A stretch of DNA of 64,000 nucleotides from the NCBI RefSeq assembly GCF_001672915.1, contig NZ_LZKR01000064.1, positions 48,767 to 112,766 on the forward strand, read 5' to 3'. This DNA comes from Mycobacterium sp. 1245805.9. GTDB lineage: Bacteria; Actinomycetota; Actinomycetes; Mycobacteriales; Mycobacteriaceae. Positions 37,101-47,838 of this stretch are shown in pieces; positions within the stretch are counted from its first letter, which is position 1, and every line of letters starts with the position of its first letter. The notes below the pieces were generated by a model. The model ran no database searches. It saw nothing but the letters and a program-made list of their open reading frames with translations, and was not told where the DNA came from. The position numbers and the translations under genes are program-made.

Positions 37101-38391
37101 CGTGCTGGCGGCCGCAGTCCGCCTCGACGACGCCGCGTTGACCGCACCGCGGATCCGCGAGCTTCTCACCGATCTCGTTCCCGCGCACATGGTTCCGCAG
37201 CACATATCGCTGGCCGACCGCATCCCGTTCACCGACGGCGGCAAGATCGACCGGCGCGCGGTCGGCCGTCAGCTGGCCGCGGCGGTCGCCTCCGGCGACG
37301 CGTCCGCGCCGTACCAGGGCCCGCGCACGCAACTGGAACGGGCGCTGTGCCACATCATCGCGGACCTCCTCGACCGGGACACCCATGCGGTGGGTGTGCA
37401 CGACGACTTCTTCTCGCTCGGTGGCGATTCCGTGCACGCCACGCAGGCCGTCGTCGGCATCCGCCAGTGGCTCGACTCGCCGAGCGTGATGGTCGCCGAC
37501 GTCTTTGCCGCCCGGACCGTCGCCACGCTGGCCGAGTTGCTGACCGGCCGGGAAGCCAACGGCGACCGGCTCGAGCAGGTGGCCGACGTGTATCTCGAGA
37601 TCGCGGACATGTCCAGCGTCGACGTGTTCTCCGCGCTCGACCAGCCCGAGCCGGCGCGGCGCGAGTTCAAGCCGTGGGTGAAGCGGTTCACCGCTGCCAC
37701 CGCGCGCGGCTCGGTGGTCGTGTTCCCACACGCCGGCGGTGCCGCCGCGGCGTATCGGCCACTGGCGAAAGCGTTGTCGGCCAACGGCGTCGACACCTAC
37801 GTGGTGCAGTACCCGCAGCGGGCCGACCGGCGGAACCACCCAGCGGCCGAGAGCATCGGTGAGCTGGCCCACGAGTTGTTCGAGGCCGGCGACTGGAGCT
37901 CGGCGGCTCCGCTGAGCCTGTTCGGCCATTGCATGGGCGCCGTCGTCGCGTTCGAGTTCGCCCGGGTCGCCGAACGCAACGGCGTGCCGGTGCGCGTCCT
38001 GTGGGCCTCGGCCGGGCAGGCCCCCTCCACGGTCGACGCCTACGGACCGCTGCCGACCAGCGGCAGCGGGGTGCTGGCGGACATGATCGATCTCGGCGGC
38101 ACCGACCCCGAGCTGCTGGACGACGAGGAATTCGTCGAACTCCTGGTCCAGGCGGTGCAGGCCGACTACCGCGCCCTGAACGCCTACTCATGCCGCCCCG
38201 ACGTGCGCATCGCCGCCGACATTCACGCCGTCGGTGGCGATCGCGATCACCGGATCAGCCGGGAAACCCTGGCGCGCTGGGGAGCCCACACCTCCGGCCG
38301 ATTCACGGTGTCGGAATTCGACGGTGGCCACTTCTACCTCGATGATCACCTCGACGCGGTGGCCCGGATGGTGAGCGCCGATGTCCGATAA
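34165..38391 (+). CDS. mbtB: Phenyloxazoline synthase MbtB (NRPS)
   Basis: 1408 residues, domains ArCP-Cy-A-PCP-TE. The aryl carrier Ser is in GLDSIRMM (near 38) and receives salicylate from MbtA. The heterocyclisation domain has the DxxxxD motif (DLDMQAADAMS, 226-236) in place of HHxxxDG, and joins salicylate to Ser/Thr and closes the oxazoline. The adenylation domain has LFTSGSTGEPKGVE and the carrier LGGDSVHATQ (Ser near 1089). The C-terminal thioesterase-like domain has GHCMG (Cys near 1256) where GxSxG is usual. GGGAGGA (34154-34160) precedes GTG 34165. The end overlaps mbtC by 11 bases. Confidence 0.97.
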   Translation: MVRAPAGSEDIRAEVAELLGVRADAIHPGSNLIGQGLDSIRMMTLAGRWRRQGIAVDFAALAAAPTIEAWSELVTASPGAPAAEVPPADAEPSAEGEPFPLAPMQHAMWVGREDNQQFGGVAGHLYVEFDGGPIDPDRLRAAANRLALRHPMLRVRFSPDGTQRIAAPDECGDFPVTVVDLRDQRDLVEPRLAALREAKSHQQLDGAVFELAVTLLPDGRSRLHVDLDMQAADAMSYRTLMADLAALYLGRELPELGYTYREYRLAIARQDAQPQPQRDADRDWWVQRIPDLPDPPTPPSTGTRDSHTSTRRWHWLDPATRDALFARARARGITPAMALAAAFADALARWSSPRFLLNVPLFGRQALHPDVEKLVGDFTSSLLLDVDLTEADTRAARARVVQDAMRTAAAHSSYPGLSVLRDLSRHRGTQVLAPVVFTSALGLGELFGADVTSQFGTPAWIISQGPQVLLDAQVTEFDGGVLVNWDVRDGVFAPGVIDAMFAHHIDELLRLASSDDAWDAAAVRDLPDAQRAVREAVNGCSAPPSGETLHDGFFRRAEQQPDAPAVFASSGDLTYAQLREQALALAAALRAAGIGDGDTVAVMGPKTAEQLPALLGILAAGGVYLPIGVDQPRDRAERILHTGGVRLALVCGGQPLSVPVPALVIADVLREAPAVTDFRAAATDPAELAYVLFTSGSTGEPKGVELTHDAAMNTVEFLSRHFDIGTADRCLALSTLECDLSVLDVFATLRAGGSIVVVDEAQRRDPDAWARLIDTHQVTVLNFLPGWLEMLVEVEASSLSSLRVVATGGDWVRPGLARRLLARAPHLRFAGLGGATETAVHATIFEVDADMPGEWTAVPYGKPFPNIACRVVGDTGADCPDWVAGELWVSGRGIARGYRGRPELTAERFVVHDGRTWYRTGDLARYWPDGTLEFVGRADHRIKISGYRVELGEIEAALARVPGVRAAVAALVPGSGCADVLAAAVRLDDAALTAPRIRELLTDLVPAHMVPQHISLADRIPFTDGGKIDRRAVGRQLAAAVASGDASAPYQGPRTQLERALCHIIADLLDRDTHAVGVHDDFFSLGGDSVHATQAVVGIRQWLDSPSVMVADVFAARTVATLAELLTGREANGDRLEQVADVYLEIADMSSVDVFSALDQPEPARREFKPWVKRFTAATARGSVVVFPHAGGAAAAYRPLAKALSANGVDTYVVQYPQRADRRNHPAAESIGELAHELFEAGDWSSAAPLSLFGHCMGAVVAFEFARVAERNGVPVRVLWASAGQAPSTVDAYGPLPTSGSGVLADMIDLGGTDPELLDDEEFVELLVQAVQADYRALNAYSCRPDVRIAADIHAVGGDRDHRISRETLARWGAHTSGRFTVSEFDGGHFYLDDHLDAVARMVSADVR

Positions 38392-39694
38392 CGACCCGGT
38401 CGTTATCGTCGGGTTCGCCCTCGAGGCGCCCGGCGGCGTGGAAACCGCCGACGACTTCTGGGCGTTGCTGTCCGAACAGCGGGAGGCGCTCGGCCCGTTC
38501 CCCACCGACCGGGGCTGGGAGCTTCGTGAGGTGTTCGACGGATCCCGCCGGGACGGCTTCAAGCCCATCCACGACCTTGGCGGATTCCTGTCCAGCGCAA
38601 CGACATTCGATCCGGAGTTCTTCGGCATCTCACGACGGGAAGCGACGGCCATGGACCCCCAGCAGCGGGTCGGGCTGCGGGTGGCGTGGCGGAGCGTGGA
38701 GAACAGCGGCATCAACCCCGACGACCTCGCCGGTCACGATGTGGGCTGCTACGTCGGCGCCTCCGCGCTGGAGTATGGCCCGGCGCTTTCCGAGTTCTCC
38801 GACCACAGCGGACATTTGATGACCGGGACGTCGCTGGGTGTCATCTCGGGCCGCATCGCCTACACGCTGGACCTGGCGGGGCCGGCGCTGACGATAGACA
38901 CCGCCTGCTCGTCGGCGCTCGCGGCGTTTCACACCGCGGTCCAGGCGATCCGGGCCGGCGACTGCGACCTCGCGCTCGCCGGCGGCGTGTGCGTGATGGG
39001 TAGCCCCGGCTATTTCGTCGAATTCTCTTCGAAGCACGCGCTGTCCGACGACGGCCATTGCCGACCGTACAGCGCGCTCGCCAGCGGAACCGTCTGGGCG
39101 GAGGGCGCGGCCATGTTCGTGCTGCAGCGCCGGTCCCGGGCGGTGGCCGACGGGCGTCGCGTCCTCGCCGAGGTGCGCGCCAGCTGCCTGAACTCCGATG
39201 GACGCAGCGACGGGCTGATGGCCCCCAGCGACGACGCGCAGCTGCGACTGTTCCGGCGCGCCATCGTGCAGGCCGGAGTCGAGCCCGTCGACGTCGGGAT
39301 GGTCGAGGGGCACGCCACCGGCACCCGGCTCGGCGACCGGACGGAACTGTGGTCATTGGCGGCCAGTTACGGCACCGCGCCGCCCGGGCGCGGGCCGCTC
39401 CTGGGTTCGGTCAAGTCGAACATCGGCCACGCCCAAGCTGCCGCCGGCGGGCTGGGCCTCGCCAAGGTGATCTTGTCCGCCGAGCACGCCGCCGTGCCCC
39501 CGACGCTGCACGTCGACGAGCCCAGCCACGAAATCGACTGGGAGAACCAGGGTTTGCGGCTGGCCGACAAGCTGACACCGTGGCGGGCCGTCGACGGGTG
39601 GCGAACCGCGGCGGTGTCCGCGTTCGGGATGAGCGGCACCAACACCCATCTGATCGTCTCGATGCCGGATAACGGGTCGCCCGATGCCCCTTAA
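38381..39694 (+). CDS. mbtC: Beta-ketoacyl synthase MbtC (PKS)
   Basis: A 437-residue free-standing ketosynthase. Active-site Cys176 in DTACSSALAAF, His311 in HATGT and His350 in SNIGHAQ complete the catalytic triad. It condenses an acetyl-type starter with the malonyl unit loaded by MbtD to form the beta-hydroxybutyrate part of mycobactin. It overlaps mbtB by 11 bases and mbtD by 11 bases. Confidence 0.97.
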   Translation: MSDNDPVVIVGFALEAPGGVETADDFWALLSEQREALGPFPTDRGWELREVFDGSRRDGFKPIHDLGGFLSSATTFDPEFFGISRREATAMDPQQRVGLRVAWRSVENSGINPDDLAGHDVGCYVGASALEYGPALSEFSDHSGHLMTGTSLGVISGRIAYTLDLAGPALTIDTACSSALAAFHTAVQAIRAGDCDLALAGGVCVMGSPGYFVEFSSKHALSDDGHCRPYSALASGTVWAEGAAMFVLQRRSRAVADGRRVLAEVRASCLNSDGRSDGLMAPSDDAQLRLFRRAIVQAGVEPVDVGMVEGHATGTRLGDRTELWSLAASYGTAPPGRGPLLGSVKSNIGHAQAAAGGLGLAKVILSAEHAAVPPTLHVDEPSHEIDWENQGLRLADKLTPWRAVDGWRTAAVSAFGMSGTNTHLIVSMPDNGSPDAP

Positions 39695-42680
39695 ACGACT
39701 GCCCGACGGTCGCGTCCCGGTGCTCCTCAGCGCGCACGCCGACGATCTCGTGTGCGCGAACGCCGGCGCGATCGCCGACTACCTGGAGCGGTGTCCGGAA
39801 ACGACCGTGGCCCAGGTGGGCGGTCAATTGCTGAGGACCCGGCGGGTGCGCCGACACCGCGCGGTGCTGCGCGCCGCCGACCGGGCCGAGCTCATCGGCG
39901 GGCTGCGGGCGCTGGAAGCTGGGCGCGAGCATCCGCTGGTCGTCCGTTCCGCGCTGAATTCCGCGCCCCGGCAGGCCTTTGTGGTTCCCGGTCAGGGTGT
40001 CCACTGGCCGGGCATGGGCGCCGTCGCGTACCGGGCGCTGCCGAGCTATCGGGCGGCGGCCGATGACTGCGTCGCGGCCTTCGAGGCCGCCGGCCACGTG
40101 TCACCGCTGCGCTACCTGACGGCCGCGGACGAATCGCAGGCCTTCTCCGAAATCGAGGTGCAGGGCGGGCAATTCGTCCATGCGGTCGCGCTGGCGGAGG
40201 TGTGGCGGTCGTGCGGCGTGCTTCCCGACCTCACCGTCGGCCAGAGCCTCGGCGAGGTGGCCGCGGCCTTCGTCGCCGGCACCATGACATTGCCGGACGC
40301 CGTTGCCGTCGTCGCGGCCCGGGCCGCCGTGGTGGACCGCCTTCCGGGTCGCTACGCGATGGCGACACTGGGCGTCGGCGCCGACGCGGCCGGCGCGCTC
40401 ATTGCGGCGGCGGACGGCTGGGTCGAGCTGGCGGTGGTGCACTCCGCGTCCACCGTGGCGGTGTCTGGCGAACGCGACGCCGTGCTGGCGATCGCCGACG
40501 CGGTTCGCTCGAGCGGTCAGTTCGCCCGCGAGATCACCGCGGGATTCCCGGGGCACACCAGTGTGCTCGAGCCGCTGCGCGAGGAGTTCGCGGCGCGGCT
40601 GCCGGCCTCCGAATTCATCGAGGCCCCCGTGCAATTCATCGGCGGCGCCACCGGCGACGTGGTCGCGTCCGACGAGCCCTTCGCCGACTACTGGTATGCG
40701 AACCTGCGCAACACCGTGCGATTGGACCGCGCGTTCGCGGCGGCGATCCGGCGCGGCGCGGGGTCCTTCGTCGAGTTGTCGGCCCATCCGGCGCTGCTGT
40801 TCACGATCGGCCAGATCTTCGAGGCGGACGCGCCGGACGGCCCGGCGGTGCTGGTCGGTTCGGGTCACCGCGACGAGCCGGTGCTCGAGGCGCTGTCGGC
40901 GAACATCGTCGCCGCCGCCGCGGCCGACCCCGGCTACGCCTGGGGTGACTACCTCGGCGGCCCGACCGCCGGCGACGTTGGCCTACGGGGATTTCCGAAC
41001 GCACCGATGCGCGCGGTCCCTATGTGGGCGCACCCGGCGCCGCTGCCACCCGTGGCCGCTGCCGGAGCGCCCGACGTCGCGATGGAGCACTGGGAGCGGG
41101 TGGCGCCGCCTACCGCGGTCGCGGGATCGTCGGCGCGGGTCGCGGTGATCGAACTCGGCGCCGAAAGCCCGTTGGCCCGACCGCTGCGCGCGGCGATCGA
41201 TTCGCATCCCGCCGCCGCCCTCAGCGCACCTCGGGACGCGGAGATCGTCGCGGTGATCGCGCCGGCCTTCGACGGGGCCGACGCGCAACGGGCCGCCGAG
41301 GCGCTCACCGGCCTGGCCGCGGCCGGGCTGCTCGACTACGCGGACGCGCTGGGTCCCCGTTGCCACACGGTAGGCCTGCTCACCGTCGCCGCCGAGCGCG
41401 TCGGCCCGCACGACGCGCCGCCGTCCGCCGCCCACGCGGCCCTGGCCGCGATGCACCGCAGCGCCGGATTCGACCACCCCGAGCGGGCTTTCACCCACGT
41501 GGACCTGCCGTCGTGGGAGTTGACGCCCGCGGCCGGGTCCGCCGCCGTCGACGCGTTGCTGTCCGGCGCGGGCGAACTCGCGCTGCGCGGGCACGCGTTG
41601 TTCGAGCGCTCGTTTCGCGACGTGCCGGCCGCGGCGCCATGGCCACTCGACTCCGGGGTGCTCGACGACGTCGTCATCACCGGCGGTGCCGGCGCCATCG
41701 GCCTGCACTATGCCCGCCATCTCGCCGAGCGCGGCGCGCGGCGCATCGTCCTGCTGAGCCGCCGCAGCGCGGATCCCGGGGTGCTGAAGGCCTTGGCGAC
41801 CGAGCACGGCACCGAGCTGGTGGCCGCGCCCTGCGACATCACCGATCGGGCCCAATTGGCGCTCACCGCAACAAAATACGGGGGCGCCGGCGCGTCGTTG
41901 ATCGTGCACGCGGCCGGCAGCGCCGGCTTCGGCGCCGGGGCCACCCCGACGGAGGCCGCCCTCACGGACGCCTTCGCCGCCAAGATCACCGGCCTGGCCC
42001 ACCTCGCCGAACTGTGGCCCGCCCGCGCGCAAGCGCGAATGCTGGTGTGCTCGTCGGTATCCGGGCTGTGGGGCGGACGCGGGCACGCCGCCTACTCGGC
42101 GGCCAACCGCCTGCTGGACCACCTGGCCGCCGAGCTGCGCGCCGCGGGCCGGCACTGCGTGGCGGTGCGGTGGGGCCTGTGGCAACCCGCGAGCGGCGAG
42201 TCGGGGCGGGGCATCGTGGCTGCGGCCGAGGTGGAAAACATCGAGCGTTCGGGCCTGCGCCCGATGGCGCCGCGGGACGCGATCGAGGCCAGCCTGCGCG
42301 ACTGGCGCGACGACCCGCTGGTGTTCTCCGCCGACGCGGCCCGGCTGCGAATCTTCCTGAGCGGCAGGCGGTCCGAACCGACCGACCACCGCTCCAGCGC
42401 CACCGAGCTGCCCGTCGTCGACGCGGTGCGCAGCCAGTTGGCCGCCGTCCTCGGCATCGAGCGGACCGGCGAACTGAACCTCGGCGAATCGCTGTTCGAC
42501 CTGGGCGTCGACTCGATGCTGGCGCTGGACCTGCGCAAGCGCCTCAAACGGACGATCGGCCGAACGGTCTCGCTGGCGACGCTGATGGGCGACATCACCG
42601 GCGCCGAACTTGTCGAACAACTCGAGGGCGCCGACGAGCGCCCCGACACAGCACAGAAGGTGGACGTTTCGCGTGACTGA
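39684..42680 (+). CDS. mbtD: Polyketide synthase MbtD (AT-KR-ACP)
   Basis: 998 residues. Acyltransferase with nucleophile motif GQSLGE (near 187) and upstream [12 protein letters not shown]. Ketoreductase with NADP-binding [16 protein letters not shown] (near 664) and active-site AAYSAANRL (near 803). Carrier domain with [17 protein letters not shown] (Ser near 943). It partners MbtC to make the hydroxybutyryl unit. The start ATG 39684 lies inside the mbtC end; mbtE begins inside its last codons. Confidence 0.97.
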   Translation: MPLKRLPDGRVPVLLSAHADDLVCANAGAIADYLERCPETTVAQVGGQLLRTRRVRRHRAVLRAADRAELIGGLRALEAGREHPLVVRSALNSAPRQAFVVPGQGVHWPGMGAVAYRALPSYRAAADDCVAAFEAAGHVSPLRYLTAADESQAFSEIEVQGGQFVHAVALAEVWRSCGVLPDLTVGQSLGEVAAAFVAGTMTLPDAVAVVAARAAVVDRLPGRYAMATLGVGADAAGALIAAADGWVELAVVHSASTVAVSGERDAVLAIADAVRSSGQFAREITAGFPGHTSVLEPLREEFAARLPASEFIEAPVQFIGGATGDVVASDEPFADYWYANLRNTVRLDRAFAAAIRRGAGSFVELSAHPALLFTIGQIFEADAPDGPAVLVGSGHRDEPVLEALSANIVAAAAADPGYAWGDYLGGPTAGDVGLRGFPNAPMRAVPMWAHPAPLPPVAAAGAPDVAMEHWERVAPPTAVAGSSARVAVIELGAESPLARPLRAAIDSHPAAALSAPRDAEIVAVIAPAFDGADAQRAAEALTGLAAAGLLDYADALGPRCHTVGLLTVAAERVGPHDAPPSAAHAALAAMHRSAGFDHPERAFTHVDLPSWELTPAAGSAAVDALLSGAGELALRGHALFERSFRDVPAAAPWPLDSGVLDDVVITGGAGAIGLHYARHLAERGARRIVLLSRRSADPGVLKALATEHGTELVAAPCDITDRAQLALTATKYGGAGASLIVHAAGSAGFGAGATPTEAALTDAFAAKITGLAHLAELWPARAQARMLVCSSVSGLWGGRGHAAYSAANRLLDHLAAELRAAGRHCVAVRWGLWQPASGESGRGIVAAAEVENIERSGLRPMAPRDAIEASLRDWRDDPLVFSADAARLRIFLSGRRSEPTDHRSSATELPVVDAVRSQLAAVLGIERTGELNLGESLFDLGVDSMLALDLRKRLKRTIGRTVSLATLMGDITGAELVEQLEGADERPDTAQKVDVSRD

Positions 42681-45600
42681 CATCGCCGACACCGGCGCCC
42701 GCCTGGAACTGCTTCGTCGCAGGCTGGCCGATCGCGGCCTCTCGGCGGACACCGGCGAACCCGATGCTCCCGACGACCGACTCTCCGACGGCCAGGCCCG
42801 AATGTGGTTCGTGCACCTGGCCGATCCGAGCGGCGCGCTGCTCAACGTGTGCGTCTCCTATCGGCTCACCGGCGACATCGATCTCGCGCGGCTGCACGAC
42901 GCCGTCGACGCGGTCGCCGGTCGGCATCCGATCCTGCGCACCACCTACTCCGGCGGCGACGACGGCACCCCCCGGCCGGCCGTGCACGACGATCTGCGCC
43001 CGGGCTGGGCACAACACGACCTGACCGCGCTGTCGGAACACGCGCGCCGGCTTCGGCTCGAGGTGCTCGCCCAGCGCGAATTCTCCACCCCCTTCGACCT
43101 TTCCACCGACGCGCCGCTGCGGATCACCGCCGTGCGCATCGCGGCCGACGAGCATGTGCTGCTGTTGGTGGCCCACCACATCGCCTGGGACGACGGCTCG
43201 TGGCGGGTGTTCTTCGACGACCTCACCGACGCCTACCGGGGCGCCCAACTGGCGCCCTACCGAGGCTCGGCGCCACCCGCACCCGACACCACCGACGCCG
43301 ACCTCGACTACTGGCGCGCCGTCATGGCCAGCCCGCCGGAACCGCTCGAGCTCCCCGGGCCGGCCGGGACGACCATGCCGACCAATTGGCGGGCCGCCCG
43401 CACCGAACTGCGGCTGTCCGGCGACACCGCCCAGCGGGTGATCGCGGTGGCGCGCGACACCGGCTGCACCCCATACATGGTGCTGCTCGCCGCCTTCGGC
43501 GCCCTCGTGCATCGCTATACCCACAGCGACGACTTCCTGGTGGCCGCACCGGTGCTCAACCGCGGCGCCGGAACCGACGATGCCATCGGATATTTCGGTA
43601 ACACGGTGGCGCTGCGGCTGCGACCGCGGCCGGCGATGAGCTTCCGCGAGTTGCTCAAGTCCACCCGCGACGTGGCGACCGGGGCGTTCGCGCACCAACG
43701 GGTCGGCCTCGGCCGCGCCGTGCGCGAACTGAACCCCGATCGCCGCCACGGCGCGGAGCGGATGACCCGGGTCAGCTTCGGGTTCCGTGAGCCCGACGGC
43801 GGCGGGTTCCGGCCACCCGGCGTCGAGTGCGAGCGTTACGGGTTGCGCAGCAACGTGACTCAGCTGCCGCTGGGCTTCATGGTCGAATTCGACGGCACCG
43901 GTGCGCTGGTGGAGGCCGAACACCTGCTCGAGATCCTCGAACCCGCGCTGGTGCGCCAGATGCTGCAGCACTTCGCCGTGCTGCTCGACGATGCGCTGAC
44001 CGAACCGGACCGGCCGCTATCTGGGCTGGCGCTGCTGGACCAGGCCGACGCCGCCTGGCTGCGTGAGGTGTCGCACGGCGAGGCGTTCCGGACCGCCCCC
44101 CGGACCCTCGCCGACCTGGTGTCCGAGCAGGCCGCGCGGACCCCCGACGCCATCGCCGTCGCGTACGAGGGCCGCCGGTTCAGCTACCGCGACATCAACG
44201 AGGCGGCAAACCGGTTGGCGCACTGGTTGATCGAGAAGGGGATCGGCAGCGAGGACCGCGTCGCCGTGCTGCTGGACAGGTCGCCTGACCTGGTGATCAC
44301 CGCGGTCGGCATCGCCAAGTCCGGTGCGGTGTACGTACCGGTGGACCCCACCTACCCGCGCGACCGGCTCGAGTTCATCCTCGACGATTGCGACGCGAAG
44401 CTGGTGCTGCGCGAGCCGATGGCCGGCTTGGACGCCTACCGAGCCGAGGACCCCACCGACGCGGAGCGGGTCCGGCCGCTGCGGCCGGACAACACCGCGT
44501 ACCTGATCTACACGTCGGGTACCACCGGGCTGCCCAAAGGCGTTGCGGTGCCGCACCTTCCCGTCGCCGAATACTTCGTCTGGTTCCGGGGCGAGTACGG
44601 GGTGGACCACTCCGATCGGTTGCTGCAGGTCGCCTCGCCAAGCTTCGACGTGTCGATCGCCGAGATCTTCGGCACGCTGGCCTGCGGGTCGCGCATGGTG
44701 ATCCCGCGCCCCGGGGGACTCAACGACATCGGCTACCTCACCGCCCTGTTGCGCGACGAGGGAATCACGGCAATGCATTTCGTGCCCTCGCTGCTCGGCT
44801 TGTTCCTGTCGCTCCCCGGCGTCAACCAGTGGCGGACGTTGCAGCGGGTGCCCATCGGCGGCGAACCGCTGCCCGGCGAGGTGGCCGACAAGTTCCACGC
44901 GACCTTCGACGCGCTGCTGCACAACTTCTACGGTCCGACCGAAACCGTGATCAATGCCAGCCGGTTCAAGGTCGAGGGGCCGCAAGGCACCCGCATCGTG
45001 CCCATTGGCCGGCCCAAGATCAATACCACGATGCACTTGCTCGACGATTCGCTGCGACCGGTGCCGGTCGGCGTGATCGGCGAGATATACCTGGGCGGAA
45101 CGCATCTGGCGCACGGATACCATCGCCGTGCCCGGCTGACCGCCGAGCGGTTCGTCGCCGACCCGTTCAATCCCGGCGCCCGCATGTATCGGACCGGGGA
45201 CCTGGCGCGCCGCAACGCGGACGGCGACGTCGAGTTCGTGGGCCGCGCCGACGAGCAGGTCAAGATCCGCGGCTTCCGGATCGAACTGGGCGACGTCGCC
45301 GCGGCCATCTCGGTCGACCCGACGGTCGGCCAGGCGGTCGTGGTGGTCAGCGACCTGCCGGGACTGGGCAAGAGCCTGGTCGGCTACGTGACGCCCGCCG
45401 CGGGAACGCCCGAGGTCGACCTCGACCGCATCCGGGCCCGCGTCGCCGCGGCGCTGCCCGAGTACATGGTCCCGGCGGCATACGTTGTGCTCGACGAGAT
45501 CCCGATCACCGCGCACGGCAAGATCGACCGGGCCGCGCTGCCAACCCCGGAGGTGAGTTCCGGCGCGGAGTTCCGCGAACCGGAATCGGCGACAGAGCGG

Positions 45601-47838
45601 CGGGTCGCAGACCTGTTCGCCGAGCTGCTCGACCGCGACCGGGTCGGCGCCGACGACTCGTTCTTCAACCTGGGTGGCCACTCGCTGCTCGCGACGAAGT
45701 TGGTCGCGTCGGTCCGTACCGCATTCGGCGTCGACATCGGCGTGCGCGACGTTTTCGAACTCGCGACGGTGGCGCGGCTTGCCGCGCGCATCGACGCCAC
45801 GGATCAGGCGTCGGCGCGGCCACGGCTGATCGCGCTGGACCACGGCGGGCCGGCTCGGCTCTCGCCGTCGCAGCTGCGCAGCTGGTTCACCTATCGCTTC
45901 GACGGGCCCAACGCCGTCAACAACATCCCGTTCGCGGCGGCGTTGCGGGGCCCCTGCGACACCGACGCGCTGGCGGCGGCCGTCACTGACGTCGTGGCGC
46001 GACACGAGATCTTGCGCACCACCTACCGCGAGATCGACGGCGTCCCACACCAGATCGTCCGCCCGCCCGCCGTGGTTCCGGTGCGCCGCGCCGACGGGCC
46101 CGACGAGGAATGGCTTGGGGCCCAACTGGATGCGGAGCGCCGCTACGTCTTCGACCTGGAGACCGACCTGCCGATCCGGGCGGCGGTGCTGGGCACGCCC
46201 GACCGCAATGTCTTGTCGGTGGTGACGCACCACATCGCCGGCGATCACTGGTCCGCCGGTGTGTTGTTCACCGACCTGCTCACCGCATACCGGGCCCGCC
46301 GCGGCGGCCGCGCTCCCGACTGGGAACCGCTGCCCGTGCAATACGCCGACTACGCCGCGTGGCAGGCGGCGCTGCTGGAGGACAGCGCCGGCATCGCCGG
46401 ACCGCAGCGGGACTACTGGACCCGCCAGCTGGAGGGGCTGGCACAGGGAAACGGCCTGCGCCCGGACTTCCCGCGGCCGGCCGCGCTCTCCGGCGCCGGT
46501 GATGCCGTCGAGTTCGGGTTCGGCCCCGCCACCCGCGCCAAGCTGGCCGCCCTGACCCGCGAGCTCGGCATCACCGAGTTCATGCTGCTGCAGGCCGCCG
46601 TCGCGGTGGTGCTGCACAAGGCCGGCGGCGGCGCCGACGTCCCGCTCGGCACCCCCGTCGCCGGGCGCAACGAATCCGACCTGGATCGCCTCGTCGGGTT
46701 TTTCATCAACATCGTGGTGCTGCGGAATGACCTGCGCGGCAACCCCACCCTGCGTGAGCTGCTGCTACGGACCAGGGACATGGCGCTGGCCGCGTACGCA
46801 CATCAGGATCTGCCGTTCGACCAAGTGGTGGACGCGGTGCGTCCCGCGCGCGCGCTGTCGCGCAACCCGCTGTTCGACGTGGTGGTCCACGTTCGCGAAC
46901 AGTTGCCGCAAGACCGCGTGATCGACAGCGGGCCGGACGGTGACACCACCTTCACCGCGCTCGAGCCGGACTTCGACGTGGCGCACGCCGACATGTCGGT
47001 CAACTTCTTCGCACCCGATTCGTTGTCTGATGGCTACCGCGGCCACGTCATCTATCGCCCCGAGCTGTACCGGCGCGCCACCGCGGAACGGTTCGCCGAG
47101 TGGCTGATCCGTGTCATCGAGGCGTTCGCCGACGATCCCGATCAACGGTTGCGCGACGTCGAGATCGCCGACGCGCAAGAACGACAGCGCATTCTGGCCC
47201 GGTCCGACGCGGGAGCCGGGGCCGCCGGGGTGTACCTGCTGGACTCCTGGCTGAACCCCGTCCCGGCCGGGGTGGTGGGGGACGTCTACTACGGTGGCAC
47301 CCCGGCGGTCGTCGGCCGGCTGGCGGGGCCATCGCTCACCGCGACACGTTTCGTCGCCGATCCGTTTGCCGCCCAACCGGGTTCGAGGCTGTACCGCAAC
47401 GGCGAGCGCGGCATCTGGACCGAGGACGGTCAACTCCAGTTGGTCGCCGATGTCGAGCCACCCGCGCCGGCACCGGCGCCCGCGGGCCCGGCCGAACCGC
47501 CCGGCACCGCCACCGAGCGGGCACTCGCCGAAATCCTCGCCGAGATGCTCGGGACGGGTGAAATCGGCCGGCACGACGAATTTTTCAACCTCGGCGGGGA
47601 CAGCATCCTCGCCGTGCGGGCCGCCGCGCGGGCCCGCGACGCCGGACTGCCGCTGACCCCGCGGATGATCTTCGAACACCCCGTGCTCCACGAGCTCGCC
47701 GCCGCGCTGGACGCCAAGTCGACGGCCGAAACCGAACCCGAGAGCGCGCAGGTAAGTTCGCACGCGCCGATGAGCACCTCGGGGCTTTCCGCCGAGGAGC
47801 TGGCTGCCCTGACCTCGTCCTGGGGTGATCGGCCGTGA
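42673..47838 (+). CDS. mbtE: Peptide synthetase MbtE (NRPS)
   Basis: 1721 residues. Order seen: condensation (HHIAWDDGS, near 168), adenylation ([15 protein letters not shown] near 613, YRTGDLARR), carrier ([14 protein letters not shown], near 1000), a second condensation-type domain (HHIAGDHWS, near 1186), a ~75-residue remnant of an adenylation domain (about 1520-1595) and a second carrier ([12 protein letters not shown], near 1640). It is thought to load N6-hydroxylysine and extend the phenyloxazoline. The GTG 42673 overlaps the mbtD stop; the frame is open upstream inside mbtD but that part is mbtD sequence in another frame. The stop overlaps the mbtF GTG by 4 bases. Confidence 0.96.
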   Translation: MTDIADTGARLELLRRRLADRGLSADTGEPDAPDDRLSDGQARMWFVHLADPSGALLNVCVSYRLTGDIDLARLHDAVDAVAGRHPILRTTYSGGDDGTPRPAVHDDLRPGWAQHDLTALSEHARRLRLEVLAQREFSTPFDLSTDAPLRITAVRIAADEHVLLLVAHHIAWDDGSWRVFFDDLTDAYRGAQLAPYRGSAPPAPDTTDADLDYWRAVMASPPEPLELPGPAGTTMPTNWRAARTELRLSGDTAQRVIAVARDTGCTPYMVLLAAFGALVHRYTHSDDFLVAAPVLNRGAGTDDAIGYFGNTVALRLRPRPAMSFRELLKSTRDVATGAFAHQRVGLGRAVRELNPDRRHGAERMTRVSFGFREPDGGGFRPPGVECERYGLRSNVTQLPLGFMVEFDGTGALVEAEHLLEILEPALVRQMLQHFAVLLDDALTEPDRPLSGLALLDQADAAWLREVSHGEAFRTAPRTLADLVSEQAARTPDAIAVAYEGRRFSYRDINEAANRLAHWLIEKGIGSEDRVAVLLDRSPDLVITAVGIAKSGAVYVPVDPTYPRDRLEFILDDCDAKLVLREPMAGLDAYRAEDPTDAERVRPLRPDNTAYLIYTSGTTGLPKGVAVPHLPVAEYFVWFRGEYGVDHSDRLLQVASPSFDVSIAEIFGTLACGSRMVIPRPGGLNDIGYLTALLRDEGITAMHFVPSLLGLFLSLPGVNQWRTLQRVPIGGEPLPGEVADKFHATFDALLHNFYGPTETVINASRFKVEGPQGTRIVPIGRPKINTTMHLLDDSLRPVPVGVIGEIYLGGTHLAHGYHRRARLTAERFVADPFNPGARMYRTGDLARRNADGDVEFVGRADEQVKIRGFRIELGDVAAAISVDPTVGQAVVVVSDLPGLGKSLVGYVTPAAGTPEVDLDRIRARVAAALPEYMVPAAYVVLDEIPITAHGKIDRAALPTPEVSSGAEFREPESATERRVADLFAELLDRDRVGADDSFFNLGGHSLLATKLVASVRTAFGVDIGVRDVFELATVARLAARIDATDQASARPRLIALDHGGPARLSPSQLRSWFTYRFDGPNAVNNIPFAAALRGPCDTDALAAAVTDVVARHEILRTTYREIDGVPHQIVRPPAVVPVRRADGPDEEWLGAQLDAERRYVFDLETDLPIRAAVLGTPDRNVLSVVTHHIAGDHWSAGVLFTDLLTAYRARRGGRAPDWEPLPVQYADYAAWQAALLEDSAGIAGPQRDYWTRQLEGLAQGNGLRPDFPRPAALSGAGDAVEFGFGPATRAKLAALTRELGITEFMLLQAAVAVVLHKAGGGADVPLGTPVAGRNESDLDRLVGFFINIVVLRNDLRGNPTLRELLLRTRDMALAAYAHQDLPFDQVVDAVRPARALSRNPLFDVVVHVREQLPQDRVIDSGPDGDTTFTALEPDFDVAHADMSVNFFAPDSLSDGYRGHVIYRPELYRRATAERFAEWLIRVIEAFADDPDQRLRDVEIADAQERQRILARSDAGAGAAGVYLLDSWLNPVPAGVVGDVYYGGTPAVVGRLAGPSLTATRFVADPFAAQPGSRLYRNGERGIWTEDGQLQLVADVEPPAPAPAPAGPAEPPGTATERALAEILAEMLGTGEIGRHDEFFNLGGDSILAVRAAARARDAGLPLTPRMIFEHPVLHELAAALDAKSTAETEPESAQVSSHAPMSTSGLSAEELAALTSSWGDRP

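Noticed and set aside
35080..37929. 949-codon open frame antisense to mbtB
   Set aside because: Low-complexity Arg/Gly/Asp/Val-rich translation with no motif, opposite a well-defined NRPS. Such frames are expected in high-GC DNA.
44017..46617. 866-codon open frame antisense to mbtE
   Set aside because: Same reason: no domain, fully inside a real gene on the other strand.
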